Numbered from the stretch's first letter, positions 27,333-37,049 are shown. The stretch: 64,000 bases of DNA from Sphingobacteriales bacterium 44-61 (GCA_001898405.1 MKTW01000007.1:83000-146999), one strand, 5' to 3'. The notes: generated from the letters alone by a model not told the origin. Numbers and translations are program-made.

Positions 27333-28988
27333 ATGGACAGAAGAGCCTTTCTCACTGCCAGGCGTGTAAAAAAGATAGCCCTTCCACCTGCTGTAAGTTT
27401 CCGTACAGAATCCGGATTGAACCCTTATCAGGGCCCATGGACCCGCAATGAGGCGCAGCATTTACTAAAGCGGATGATGTTTGGTTCTGTAAAAGCAGAT
27501 ATTGATCATTTCGCTTCGCTTAGCATGGAACAGGCAGTGGATGAACTGCTTAATCCTATAGCCGCTTTACCCGCACCTCCTGTAAATGATTATTCGCAGG
27601 ATACCCCTGATCCTGCCATAGCTGCCGGCGCTACCTGGATCAATGATCTCAGCAAAGACGAAGAGCTGAATATAGCCCGCCAGTTCTCTTTCAAAAAATG
27701 GTGGGCAGGCGTAATGCTTAACCAGGACCGCAGCATCAGGGAAAAACTGACTTTGTTCTGGGCCGATCATTTTGGTACAGAAACCAACACTATCAGGGCC
27801 GCTTATTTTATTTACAGGCATAATGATCTTCTCCGCAAAAACTGTCTCGGCAATTTCAGGCAACTGGTAAAAAATGTGACCATCGATCCGGGTATGCTGA
27901 TCTACCTGAATGGCTATTTGAATGCTGCTTCAGCGCCGGACGAAAACTATGCGCGTGAATTGATGGAATTGTTTACGTTGGGGAAGGGCCCAACGGTTGC
28001 TTATACAGAACCCGATGTAAGAGAAGCTGCTAAAGTACTTACAGGTTGGAGGATAAATCCCGATACGTTTGAGGTATATTTTGACAACACGGAGCACGAT
28101 GCTACCAATAAGACCTTCTCTTCCTACTATAACAGTGCAACGATCACCGGTCGCACTGGTGCTGACGGAGCACTGGAAACAGACGACCTGATCACCATGC
28201 TTTTTACCAAGCAGGAAGTATCGAAATATATCTGCCGTTGCCTGTACCGCTGGTTTGTGTATTATAAAATAGATGCAGCTACAGAAGCAAATGTGATCAC
28301 CCCGCTGGCAGCTATTTTCCGCACCAGCAATTATGAGATTACACCCGTGCTGTCGGCACTTTTTAAAAGTGAACACTTCTATGATGTGTTGAACCAGGGA
28401 TGTTTGATCAAAAGCCCGGTTGACCAGGTGATCGGATGCATGCGGGAGTTCAACGTAGTATTTCCTCCGGCGGCGACTGAGTATAATGATACGTATGCGA
28501 TGTGGAACTATCTGTGCAACTGGATGATATTAATGGGGCAGAATATCGGTGATCCGCCTGATGTATCGGGTTGGCCGGCTTATTACCAGGAACCGGCTTT
28601 TCATGAAATGTGGATCAATCATGATACACTTCCCAAACGCAACCAGTTTACCGATGTAATGACATGGAATGGCTATACAAAAAATGAAAAGACGATCATC
28701 ATCGATGTGATCGCTTTCACCAAAACCCTTCCCAACCCTGGTGATCCCAATGCGTTGGTTAGTGATGCACTGGACGTGCTGTATCGCGTACCCATTTCAG
28801 ATGCATCCAAACAAACCATTAAGCAATCTATTTTGCTGAGCGGACAAACGCAGGATTATTACTGGACGAATGCATGGAATGGTTACCTGGCTGATCCTGC
28901 CAATATGCAGGCGATGACGATCATCGGCAACCGGCTGAAAAGCTTTTATCAATACCTGATGAACCTGTCTGAATACCAATTATCCTAA
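27333..28988 (+). CDS. DUF1800-family protein
   Basis: 551 residues. DUF1800 features include a helical N-terminal part with PWTRNEAQHLLKRMMFG, REKLTLFWADHFGTE, NYARELMELFTLGKGP, and VSGWPAY in the C-terminal half. The N-terminus MDRRAFLTARR resembles a weak twin-arginine start but lacks a convincing hydrophobic stretch. It is always seen next to a DUF1501 protein, here 9 bases downstream. Function of the pair is not known; an exported redox or cell-surface role has been suggested for other phyla. A -7-like box (AATCTTTG) lies at 27293-27300. Confidence 0.9.
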   Translation: MDRRAFLTARRVKKIALPPAVSFRTESGLNPYQGPWTRNEAQHLLKRMMFGSVKADIDHFASLSMEQAVDELLNPIAALPAPPVNDYSQDTPDPAIAAGATWINDLSKDEELNIARQFSFKKWWAGVMLNQDRSIREKLTLFWADHFGTETNTIRAAYFIYRHNDLLRKNCLGNFRQLVKNVTIDPGMLIYLNGYLNAASAPDENYARELMELFTLGKGPTVAYTEPDVREAAKVLTGWRINPDTFEVYFDNTEHDATNKTFSSYYNSATITGRTGADGALETDDLITMLFTKQEVSKYICRCLYRWFVYYKIDAATEANVITPLAAIFRTSNYEITPVLSALFKSEHFYDVLNQGCLIKSPVDQVIGCMREFNVVFPPAATEYNDTYAMWNYLCNWMILMGQNIGDPPDVSGWPAYYQEPAFHEMWINHDTLPKRNQFTDVMTWNGYTKNEKTIIIDVIAFTKTLPNPGDPNALVSDALDVLYRVPISDASKQTIKQSILLSGQTQDYYWTNAWNGYLADPANMQAMTIIGNRLKSFYQYLMNLSEYQLS

Positions 28989-28997
28989 AACCATCTT

Positions 28998-30590
28998 ATG
29001 AGAAGAAGAGATTTCCTGAGAAATACCTTACCGGCCGCAGCCGTATTACCTGCAGTGGTGGATGGTTATTCCATCAAAGCATTTACTGCAGATTCTCCTT
29101 TGTTGCAGGCTTTGATGAACCCTACTACAGATACCGACCATGTGCTGGTGATAGTACAACTGAGTGGTGGGAACGATGGACTGAACATGGTGATCCCTGT
29201 TGCCAACTACAGTAATTATTATAATGCCAGAAGCAATGTGGCTATTGCAGAAAATAAAATATTGAAACTGGATGGCTATGCCAATACAGGTTTGCATCCG
29301 GCCATGACGGGAATGCAGGCGCTTTATAATACCGGCAAATTGAATATTGTGCAGGCAGTAGGTTATCCATCTCCCAATTTCTCTCATTTCCGTGCCACGG
29401 ATATATGGATGAGTGGTTCTGCCAGTGATGAAGTAGTGAGTACAGGCTGGGCAGGGCGCTATCTTAATACAGAATATCCCAATTTTCCTGAAGGATATCC
29501 CAACAGTACCATGCCTGATCCACTGGCCATCCAGATCGGCTCTATCACTTCACTGACCCTGCAGGGGCCGGCGATGAATATGGGGATGAGCATTACCAAT
29601 CCAACCAGTTTTTATAACCTGATCAATAATGTGATCGATCCTGCCCCGGATAATCCCATGGGTTATGAGCTTACATACATCCGGACCATCGCCAATCAGA
29701 CCAATAAGTTTGCACAACGGATCATTGCAGCAGCGGGTCAGGTAACGCAGCAAGCGGCTTACCCGCAAAACAATTCACTGGCCGATCAATTGAAGATCGT
29801 GGCAAGGCTGGTGAAAGGTGGTTTGAAAACGCGGATCTATATGGTGGGTATGGGTGGATTTGATACGCATTCTTCGCAAGTGGAAGCTGCTGATACATCC
29901 ATTGGTACACATGCCAATTTATTAAAGACTTTATCGGATGCGGTGAAAGCCTTTGTAGATGATTGCCAGTTTCTTGGTGTGCAGGACCGTGTGATGGGTT
30001 TGACTTTTTCAGAATTCGGACGCCGCATTAAATCCAATTCCAGTATGGGCACTGACCATGGTGCTGCAGCACCGATGTTTATTTTTGGCAAACAGGCGAT
30101 ACCGGGCGTAACAGGGAATAATCCTTCCATCCCGGGTGGCGCTTCTGTACAGGATAATATTCCTTTTCAATATGATTTCAGAAGCGTGTACGCATCTATC
30201 CTGGAAAAATGGTTTTGTGTGCCGCCATCAATACTGGAAACCATCCTGTTCAGGAATTTTCAAAGCCTGAATATTGTAAGTGATGCAAGCTGTAAGGGAA
30301 CAGGCATTGATGATCCTAATCAAACAGCCGGTGACGAACTGATCACGAATTATCCTAATCCATTTACCAATTCTACAACAATTAAATACAAAACAAAAGG
30401 CGGCCATACCCTGATACAGGTTATCGATATGCTGGGGCGAGTGGTACGTACGCTGGTAGATAGTGATCTGCGGACAACAGGAAGCTTCACCACCACTTTT
30501 GATAGCGGTGGATTGCCGGCAGGTGTATATTATGCGAGGTTGCAGAATGAGGCAATCCAGCAAGTGAGACCGATGCTAAAAGTGAGATAA
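28998..30590 (+). CDS. DUF1501-family protein with Tat-like signal and T9SS sorting domain
   Basis: 530 residues. The N-terminus MRRRDFLRNTLPAAAVLPAVV is a near-consensus Tat signal. The core has DUF1501 motifs (HVLVIVQLSGGNDGLNMVIP, SPNFSHFRATDIWMSG, MGLTFSEFGRRIKSN, GTDHGAAAPMFIFG). The last about 80 residues are a type A T9SS C-terminal domain: NYPNPFTNSTTIKY, VIDMLGRVVRT, GLPAGVYYARL and a basic end. This implies export through Tat and then surface release by T9SS. It is co-transcribed with the DUF1800 gene. Confidence 0.92.
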   Translation: MRRRDFLRNTLPAAAVLPAVVDGYSIKAFTADSPLLQALMNPTTDTDHVLVIVQLSGGNDGLNMVIPVANYSNYYNARSNVAIAENKILKLDGYANTGLHPAMTGMQALYNTGKLNIVQAVGYPSPNFSHFRATDIWMSGSASDEVVSTGWAGRYLNTEYPNFPEGYPNSTMPDPLAIQIGSITSLTLQGPAMNMGMSITNPTSFYNLINNVIDPAPDNPMGYELTYIRTIANQTNKFAQRIIAAAGQVTQQAAYPQNNSLADQLKIVARLVKGGLKTRIYMVGMGGFDTHSSQVEAADTSIGTHANLLKTLSDAVKAFVDDCQFLGVQDRVMGLTFSEFGRRIKSNSSMGTDHGAAAPMFIFGKQAIPGVTGNNPSIPGGASVQDNIPFQYDFRSVYASILEKWFCVPPSILETILFRNFQSLNIVSDASCKGTGIDDPNQTAGDELITNYPNPFTNSTTIKYKTKGGHTLIQVIDMLGRVVRTLVDSDLRTTGSFTTTFDSGGLPAGVYYARLQNEAIQQVRPMLKVR

Positions 30591-30652
30591 GCACGAGGCC
30601 GTTCATAATAAAGAGAAGATAAGGCTGCTGAAAATTGTGTAATATAGCAGTC

Positions 30653-31432
30653 ATGGAACCCATCATAAGCATCCGCCATCTCTCCAAAAATTATGGTACT
30701 AAATCAGTATTGCAGGATATCAATCTTGATGTTTACCCCGGCCAGGTGATCGGTTATATCGGCCCGAATGGAGCGGGTAAAAGCACTACCGTAAAAATCT
30801 TATGCGGACTTCTTACCGATTACCAGGGAACGGTAACGGTGAAAGGCCTGGATGTAAAACAAAATACACTGGAAGTAAAGAAGCAGATCGGTTATATACC
30901 TGAACTCGCGGAGTTGTATGATGTGTTAACCCCCAATGAATATTTGCGGTTTACCGGTACCCTCTATGGGTTGGATGAACAAACCTGTACAGAGCGGATG
31001 CAAAAGATCATGTCGGCCTTCGGGATGGAAGGAAATATCAATCAGCGGATGGATACTTTCAGTAAAGGCATGCGTCAAAAAGTATTGATCGCTTCCGGGC
31101 TATTGCATAATCCTGGTATCATTATCCTCGATGAGCCGTTGAGCGGGTTGGATGCGAACAGTGTGATCATTATGAAAGAACTGATCAGCCGCCTTGCCAA
31201 GGACGGAAAAACGATCTTTTATTGCAGCCACATGATGGATGTAGTGGAAAAAGTGAGCGACCGGATCGTGCTGATCAATGGAGGAAAGATCGTTGCCGAT
31301 GGAAGTTTTGACCAGTTGAAACAACAGGAAGGTAATAAAAGCCTTGAACAGATATTTGCTTCTCTAACCGCCACCGATTCATTATCTGCGACTGCAGAAG
31401 AACTGGCCAAAGCAATGGAGAGCCGGTTATGA
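30653..31432 (+). CDS. ABC-2 type exporter, ATP-binding subunit
   Basis: 259 residues from the ATG at 30653 (MEPIISIRHLSKNYG); the earlier ATG at 30635 adds six unlikely residues. Walker A is GPNGAGKST, the signature FSKGMRQKV, Walker B LDEPLSGLD and the switch His is in YCSHMMD. Its stop overlaps the permease start (ATGA). Substrate is not indicated. Confidence 0.93.
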   Translation: MEPIISIRHLSKNYGTKSVLQDINLDVYPGQVIGYIGPNGAGKSTTVKILCGLLTDYQGTVTVKGLDVKQNTLEVKKQIGYIPELAELYDVLTPNEYLRFTGTLYGLDEQTCTERMQKIMSAFGMEGNINQRMDTFSKGMRQKVLIASGLLHNPGIIILDEPLSGLDANSVIIMKELISRLAKDGKTIFYCSHMMDVVEKVSDRIVLINGGKIVADGSFDQLKQQEGNKSLEQIFASLTATDSLSATAEELAKAMESRL

Positions 31433-33141
31433 ATATCATCAACAAAGGATTCCTGAAACTAGCCTTGCTTCCTTCCCCGGTTTATAAAAAGCTGGGAGTG
31501 GACCAACGTGCCCTATCGGCCATTCTTCGTATTAAATTAACGATGGACGACCGCAGGCCAAATACTTTACAGCAGGCAAGACATCATGGATCTGATAAGC
31601 AGGTTTCTTCTGCTACTATTTTTACCATGCTGATCAGCGCCGTATTCGGTGCGTTGTACCTGATTTCATTTTATATCGGCAGCAATATTGTTACGGGCAT
31701 GAGCTTTTACTTTTTCATGTTCTTCTTTATGCTGTCGGCCACATTGATCTCCGATTTTACTTCAGTGCTGATCGATGTGAGGGACACATTTATCATTTTG
31801 CCCAAACCTGTAAATGACCGGACCGTGCTGATGGCGCGGCTGCTGCATATTTTTATTCATATCAGCAAGCTGGTATTACCGATGGCATTGCCTGGTGTAA
31901 TTTTTATAGGTGTTAAATATGGATTACCCTCGTCTCTATGGATGCTGGTAATGATCTTCCTGCTCACTTTGCTGGCTATATTTTTTATTAATGCCGTTTA
32001 CATTCTCATTCTCCGGGTAACTACGCCGCAGAAATTCCAGAATGTGATCAGTTATTTCCAGATCATATTTGCCATTGCGATCTATGCCAGCTATCAGATA
32101 CTGCCGAGGATGATGGACACAAGCGGGCTGGCTACATTTGACATTGCCCAATATTCATGGGCCGCATTTTTACCTATGTACTGGATGGCCGTGGGCTGGG
32201 AAAGCCTGAGTAGTTTTCAGTTTACAGGTAATACGGTCATTTTTACAATCGCTGGCATACTACTGCCATTGGTGTCTATCTGGATAGTGATCCGTTTTCT
32301 CGCGCCTTCGTTCAACAATAAATTGGCGCTTATCAATAATGCGGCGGACAGCAACCAGGGTGCAGTGAAAAAGACAACTGTTGTCCGGAAACACAGCCTG
32401 TCTGACAAGCTGGGAAAGGCCGTGACAAGTACGGGAGCAGAAGCAGCAGGATTTTCTTTTGCCTGGAAAATGTCTGGCCGCAGCCGCAATTTCAGGTTGA
32501 AAGTATACCCATCCATTGGTTACCTGGTAGTGCTGGTGGTGATCTTTTTTATGCGGGCCAAAGGTTTTTCTTTGGCGGATATGCAGGATGGGGATGGACA
32601 AAAATTCCGTATCATGATCATCTCAGCGGTTTATTTTATGTCGTTGCTGCTGATCACAGCTTTGGGACAAATGATCTATTCAGAAAAATATAAAGCATCC
32701 TGGGTTTTTTATGCGGCACCGGTAGCTTATCCGGGTGAAGTGATCATGGGTGCAGTAAAAGCAACCGTCCTCAAATTTTATATACCGATCGTATTGCTGA
32801 TCACTATTGCAGGCGTATGGCTGGGAGGGATCTCTATTTTGCCCAATATCCTGCTGGGGCTTTTCAATGAATTGCTGATCGCCACTTTAATGGTGTATAT
32901 CAATTACCGCCATCTTCCTTTCTCACGGAAGCAAAACACGAACAATAATGCCGGCTCCTTTATCCGGACACTTGGTGTGATGATGGTTTCCGGGTTTATC
33001 GCCATTGCACATTATATGATCTTTAAAATGCCGGTTGTGATATGGATCTGCGCCGCACTTTCCCTTGTAGCTACCTGGCTGATGATAGGTAGCATCAAAA
33101 AAACGGGGTGGAGCAAGATCCAGGCAGAAAAGGAAGAGTAG
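31429..33141 (+). CDS. ABC-2 type exporter, large membrane subunit
   Basis: 570 residues with about 12 predicted membrane helices in two groups separated by a hydrophilic loop (about 290-345). The start overlaps the ATPase stop by 4 bases, so the two are a coupled pair. The permease is larger than most ABC-2 subunits, and each half has about six helices, so one chain may supply both membrane domains. It carries no family motif that reveals a substrate. No terminator is evident before the next gene. Confidence 0.88.
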   Translation: MNIINKGFLKLALLPSPVYKKLGVDQRALSAILRIKLTMDDRRPNTLQQARHHGSDKQVSSATIFTMLISAVFGALYLISFYIGSNIVTGMSFYFFMFFFMLSATLISDFTSVLIDVRDTFIILPKPVNDRTVLMARLLHIFIHISKLVLPMALPGVIFIGVKYGLPSSLWMLVMIFLLTLLAIFFINAVYILILRVTTPQKFQNVISYFQIIFAIAIYASYQILPRMMDTSGLATFDIAQYSWAAFLPMYWMAVGWESLSSFQFTGNTVIFTIAGILLPLVSIWIVIRFLAPSFNNKLALINNAADSNQGAVKKTTVVRKHSLSDKLGKAVTSTGAEAAGFSFAWKMSGRSRNFRLKVYPSIGYLVVLVVIFFMRAKGFSLADMQDGDGQKFRIMIISAVYFMSLLLITALGQMIYSEKYKASWVFYAAPVAYPGEVIMGAVKATVLKFYIPIVLLITIAGVWLGGISILPNILLGLFNELLIATLMVYINYRHLPFSRKQNTNNNAGSFIRTLGVMMVSGFIAIAHYMIFKMPVVIWICAALSLVATWLMIGSIKKTGWSKIQAEKEE

Positions 33142-33184
33142 GTTCCCGTTCATACAAAAAATGAACTGGTGTTGCAAATTTCCG

Positions 33185-33192
33185 TACCTTGC
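33185..33192 (+). promoter_or_regulatory. -7-like box upstream of the small Cys protein gene
   Basis: TACCTTGC, similar to TAnnTTTG with two differences at the end, stops 7 bases before the ATG at 33200. No TTG is seen at the usual spacing. Confidence 0.3.
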
Positions 33193-33199
33193 AATTTCA

Positions 33200-33535
33200 A
33201 TGAAGGCTCGTCGGTTTATACTGCGCTGTGCAACTTTTGCATTACTGCTGGTTTTTTCACAGAAAGTGGGGGTGGATCTTTTCCTCCATAATCTGTTTCA
33301 TGGCCAGGATCTAAGCCGTCCTTTATTGCCTTCTCAGAAAGAAGGCGCCAAGGAAATAAGTTTTGCCTGTAATTGTATTGATGATTTCCTGATGCCTTTC
33401 ACAGAGACAGAGGAAATTGTACTGCCAACCCCGGTAACGGAATATCAAACTCCAACTTCTTTTTTCCGTGCCAGCATTTCTTTCCGTCCTGTAATTTCTT
33501 CTGCACTCCGCGGCCCCCCTTCACTGGTACTGTAA
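33200..33535 (+). CDS. Small exported protein with CxC motif, upstream of a TonB receptor
   Basis: 111 residues from the ATG at 33200 (MKARRFILRCATFALLLVF), giving a signal peptide; the earlier ATG at 33161 would add 13 residues. The mature part has HNLFHGQ and the motif FACNCIDDFLMPFTE, then a Pro/Thr-rich tail. Small proteins with a similar paired-cysteine acidic motif are often encoded before metal or heme TonB-dependent receptors in Bacteroidota, from recall. Here the receptor gene follows 91 bases downstream. A metal- or siderophore-related accessory role is inferred. Confidence 0.65.
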   Translation: MKARRFILRCATFALLLVFSQKVGVDLFLHNLFHGQDLSRPLLPSQKEGAKEISFACNCIDDFLMPFTETEEIVLPTPVTEYQTPTSFFRASISFRPVISSALRGPPSLVL

Positions 33536-33626
33536 TGTTTCTTTTTTGATTGCTGTATTGGCCAGGCTGCCTATGCCTGCCGATGCTTATTATTCATTTT
33601 ATCGTACCAGCGTAATTAATTTATTT

Positions 33627-36014
33627 ATGAAAGTTGTATTATTTTCTTTTATCAGCCTGTGCCTGGGAATGGGTGCATGGGGCCAAACCAAATCAACACT
33701 TACAGGAAAAATTACACAGGAGAGCGATGGCGCTCCCCTGGCCGGAGCCACCATCCGTGTACATGATGTGAACAGGGATGTCGTTTCAGATGCCAATGGC
33801 TCGTATAGAATCACTTCATTGCCTGCCGGGAAATACCTGGTGGAAGTATCTTATATCGGACATGAAAGCATCGTAGAAACTGTTGAGATCGATGGGAATA
33901 CCGAAAAGAATTTCACATTGAAAGATGCTGTGGTGGAGCAGGAAGGCGTGACCGTGACCGGCGTATCTACAGCAACAAGGTTGAAACAATCCCCTCAACC
34001 TGTCGCTATTCTGAAAAAAGCAGAGCTGATGAAGATCAGCTCATCCAATATCATTAATACGCTTACACATATTCCTGGTGTGAACGCATTGACTACCGGC
34101 CCCGCCATTTCCAAACCCTTTATCCGTGGCCTGGGATACAATCGTGTGGTAGTGGTGAATGACGGCATCCGCCAGGAAGGCCAGCAATGGGGAGATGAGC
34201 ATGGAATTGAAATAGATGATTACAGCGCACAAAGAATAGAAGTGCTGAAAGGACCTTCCTCACTGATGTATGGGTCAGATGCACTGGCGGGTGTGATCAA
34301 TATTCAAACCCTGTTGCCTGCACCGGAAGGAACGATCAGGGCCAATGTGCTGGGCGAATATCAGACCAACAGCATGCTTCGCGGCACTTATGCTGATATC
34401 AGCGGCACCAGGAACGGATTCAGCTTTAATGCATATGGTTCATATAAAGGAGCAGCCGATTATAAGAACAAGTATGACGGCAATGTTTTCAACTCCAAAT
34501 TTTATAATAAGAACTTTGGTGGAATGCTGGGCTATGGCGGTTCCTGGGGACATACCTATTTAAGGGCCAGCAATTTTAACCAGCATATAGGTATGGTGGA
34601 AGGAGAACGTGATCCTGTAACAGGGCAATTCCTAAAACCCGTAGCAGGCGGTGATGAAGAGATCGCTACCAGTGAAGACTTTGATAAAGTGACGCCATTT
34701 GTTCCATTCCAGCATATCCAGCATTTCAAGATCAATTCGGATAACAGTTTCAATATCGGCAGAAGCAAACTGGACGTGCTGGTAGGATACCAGCGCAATC
34801 AGCGCAAGGAATTTGGTGATCCGGATAATATCAATGAGCCGGAAGCTTATTTTGATCTGAAAACGGTTAATTACTCTGCAAAACTGACCCTGCCATATAC
34901 TGGCTCCTGGAGAACCAGTGTAGGTATAACAGGCATGTCGCAAAAAAATGAGAACCGCGCCGAAGAAGCACTGATACCGGATTATGATCTGTTCGATATC
35001 GGCGGATTTGTATTTACCCAGTATCATAAAGATAAATTATCACTGAGCGGCGGACTTCGTTTTGATAACCGCCATGTGAACGGAAAAGAAATGATGGAAG
35101 GAGCGGATATAAAGTTCGATCAGTTCTCTAAAAACTTTTCCAATGTATCCGGAAGCGCCGGGCTTAGTTATGAAGCAACCAAACAACTGAGCCTGAAATT
35201 GAATATAGCAAGAGGTTTCAGGTCGCCCACACTGGCAGAGTTGTCGAGCAATGGAGCACATGAGGGAACTAACCGTTATGAAGTAGGTAATCTTAACCTG
35301 AAATCAGAGACCAGCTTGCAGGTAGATGGTGGAGTGGAATTAAATACGGAGCATATTACACTCGGAGCCGGTTTGTTTTACAACCGCGTCAGCAACTTTA
35401 TTTACTACGAAAAAGTGTTGAATGGTGCAGGCGCTGATTCCATTATTGTAGACCCTGATAATGGAAATGAGCTGAACGTGTTCAGGTTTGATCAGCAAAG
35501 CGCCAACCTGTACGGAGTGGAGTTCAATATGGATATTCATCCTCACCCGCTGGATTGGCTTCATTTTGAAAATACGTTTTCCTATACCCGTGCTCAATTC
35601 ACTGATGCGGTGGATGGATCGAAGAATGTACCGAATATGCCGGCAGCCCGTTTGCTGTCGCAATTGAAAGGCAATTTTCTGCCGAAAGGAAAATCATTCC
35701 GCAACCTGTATATAAGCCTTGAAAGTGATTACACCTTCAAGCAGGATAAAGCCTTTACTGGTTTTAATACAGAAACTGCTACCGGCAGCTACTGGCTGGT
35801 GGGCGTATCTGTGGGCACGGATATCGTGAGCAGGGGAAAAACCTTGTTCAGCATCAACCTGAGTGGAATGAACCTTGGTGATATAGCTTACCAAAATCAC
35901 CTGAGCCGGTTGAAATATACAGCAGTGAATAATGCTACAGGGCGTCAGGGTGTATATAATGTGGGAAGGAATTTTGGTGTGAAATTGAGCGTGCCGTTGG
36001 AGTTTAAGTGGTGA
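33627..36014 (+). CDS. TonB-dependent outer-membrane receptor, ZnuD-like
   Basis: 795 residues from the ATG at 33627, which gives a standard signal peptide (ending GAWGQ); the ORF extends upstream to 33546 but that part is hydrophilic and unlike a signal. After a carboxypeptidase D-like domain (about 22-105), the plug starts near SPQPVAILKKAELM and includes FIRGLGYNRVVVVNDGIRQE and GDEHGIEI, then IEVLKGPSSLMYGSDALAGVIN. The barrel contains YNRVSNFIYYEK and LYGVEFNMDIHPHPLDWLHFE and resembles ZnuD zinc/heme receptors more than SusC. It lacks the SusC linker and has no SusD partner. Zinc or heme uptake is a family-level inference. Confidence 0.88.
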   Translation: MKVVLFSFISLCLGMGAWGQTKSTLTGKITQESDGAPLAGATIRVHDVNRDVVSDANGSYRITSLPAGKYLVEVSYIGHESIVETVEIDGNTEKNFTLKDAVVEQEGVTVTGVSTATRLKQSPQPVAILKKAELMKISSSNIINTLTHIPGVNALTTGPAISKPFIRGLGYNRVVVVNDGIRQEGQQWGDEHGIEIDDYSAQRIEVLKGPSSLMYGSDALAGVINIQTLLPAPEGTIRANVLGEYQTNSMLRGTYADISGTRNGFSFNAYGSYKGAADYKNKYDGNVFNSKFYNKNFGGMLGYGGSWGHTYLRASNFNQHIGMVEGERDPVTGQFLKPVAGGDEEIATSEDFDKVTPFVPFQHIQHFKINSDNSFNIGRSKLDVLVGYQRNQRKEFGDPDNINEPEAYFDLKTVNYSAKLTLPYTGSWRTSVGITGMSQKNENRAEEALIPDYDLFDIGGFVFTQYHKDKLSLSGGLRFDNRHVNGKEMMEGADIKFDQFSKNFSNVSGSAGLSYEATKQLSLKLNIARGFRSPTLAELSSNGAHEGTNRYEVGNLNLKSETSLQVDGGVELNTEHITLGAGLFYNRVSNFIYYEKVLNGAGADSIIVDPDNGNELNVFRFDQQSANLYGVEFNMDIHPHPLDWLHFENTFSYTRAQFTDAVDGSKNVPNMPAARLLSQLKGNFLPKGKSFRNLYISLESDYTFKQDKAFTGFNTETATGSYWLVGVSVGTDIVSRGKTLFSINLSGMNLGDIAYQNHLSRLKYTAVNNATGRQGVYNVGRNFGVKLSVPLEFKW

Positions 36015-36046
36015 TCTATACAAGAAGAATGAACAAGTGGCAGTAT

Positions 36047-36086
36047 AATGATAAAGCCGGATCAACCCTGATCCGGCTTTATCATT
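36047..36086. terminator. Bidirectional intrinsic terminator
   Basis: A perfect 18-base stem (AATGATAAAGCCGGATCA and its complement) around a 4-base loop ACCC. It lies between the TonB receptor (plus) and the rhodanese gene (minus), with A- and T-rich stem ends in both directions. Confidence 0.85.
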
Positions 36087-36112
36087 TATTACATAATGAG
36101 GTAAATAAGATT

Positions 36113-36415
36113 TTAAATAGAACGGGTCAGGTTCAGCATCTTCGTCCAACTGCCGCCATTGTATACTTCTTTAATGCCATGGTTGAGCAGGTGATTACGG
36201 GCATTACCCATGGAACCTGAATGGCCACAGAGTATAATCGGGCGGTCCATCGCTTTGATCCTGGCAGCATTGATAGGGATCCTGTCTGCCGGAATATTGA
36301 TAGAGTCAGGTATATGACCTTCATCAAATTCACGGGGTGAGCGGAGATCAATGACGATAGCGCCTTTTCGCAGGGCATTTTTTAGCTTAATGTTACTAAA
36401 AAGGAGGTTGAACAT
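36113..36415 (-). CDS. Rhodanese-like protein
   Basis: A single-domain sulfurtransferase-type protein of 100 residues, a normal length. It has the family's VIDLRSPREFDEGHIPDSINIP block and the active-site loop with Cys63 in ILCGHSGSMGN, followed by GIKEVYNGGSWTKM. The loop is a variant of the usual CxxGxR pattern: no Arg occurs at the sixth position. No signal peptide. Nearby is a strong bidirectional terminator, so it ends its own transcript. Confidence 0.88.
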   Translation of the reverse strand: MFNLLFSNIKLKNALRKGAIVIDLRSPREFDEGHIPDSINIPADRIPINAARIKAMDRPIILCGHSGSMGNARNHLLNHGIKEVYNGGSWTKMLNLTRSI

Positions 36416-36453
36416 GAGTGGCTTTTTTCTGAAGGAGTCAAATCTACAAAGTT

Positions 36454-36840
36454 TTATTCTTCGAGGTAACCGTTTATTTTCCGGAAAATCCCGTCTTTAA
36501 TAAGTGGAACGTTAAAGTTTATAAGAAGGCCGAGTCTTATATGGGAAAGCTTTAAATAGGTAAGTATGATTTTGTGGTGAACTTTCTCCAGATGCTCGAC
36601 TGATTTGAATTCGATGATGAGTTTATCATCCATAAGAATATCAACTCTAAATCCTATATCAATGATAACATCTTCATAAAATACTTCAAGGCCATGCTGC
36701 CTTTTATAGGGAATATCAAGCTGGTCAAGTTCATAAGCAAATGCAGCTTCATATACACTTTCCAGCAGACCCGGCCCAAGCGCACAGTGTATTTTATAAC
36801 AGAGGTCTACTGCAATTGTTGCTAATTCATTTTCGGTCAT
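36454..36840 (-). CDS. GxxExxY family protein
   Basis: 128 residues from the ATG at 36840 (MTENELATIAVDLCYKIH); an upstream ATG at 36855 adds five residues. The family signature GPGLLESVYEAAFAYEL is clear, followed by the PD-(D/E)XK-like core (IDILMDDKLIIEFKSVE with the acidic and Lys residues typical of this nuclease superfamily). Function of the family is not established. It lies between the rhodanese gene and inverted-repeat copy B. Confidence 0.9.
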   Translation of the reverse strand: MTENELATIAVDLCYKIHCALGPGLLESVYEAAFAYELDQLDIPYKRQHGLEVFYEDVIIDIGFRVDILMDDKLIIEFKSVEHLEKVHHKIILTYLKLSHIRLGLLINFNVPLIKDGIFRKINGYLEE

Positions 36841-36922
36841 GAAGCAAACTAGCAACTCTCAAGCTGACGAAAAGGTGATTCCCCTCAGTTTTTTCTGCTT
36901 TTTTCACCGAATAAGTATGTTA

Positions 36923-37004
36923 TCCCACTAAGACAACAAAGACCACAAAGAAATTAAAACAGAAATTCTATTATCTCTTTGTGGTCTTTGTCGTCTTAGT
37001 GGGA
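36923..37004. repeat. Intergenic inverted-repeat element, copy B
   Basis: Arms 36923-36951 and 36976-37004 are reverse complements over 29 bases with one mismatch, around a 24-base spacer. The left arm begins TCCCACTAAGACAACAAAG. It shares the arm consensus of copies A and C but has its own variant bases in both arms. It lies downstream of the ABC exporter stop and upstream of the GxxExxY gene, both on the minus strand. Confidence 0.9.
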
Positions 37005-37049
37005 CATAAATCCCTCAATAGGTGATATATAAAACCTGGCGAGAAAAAA

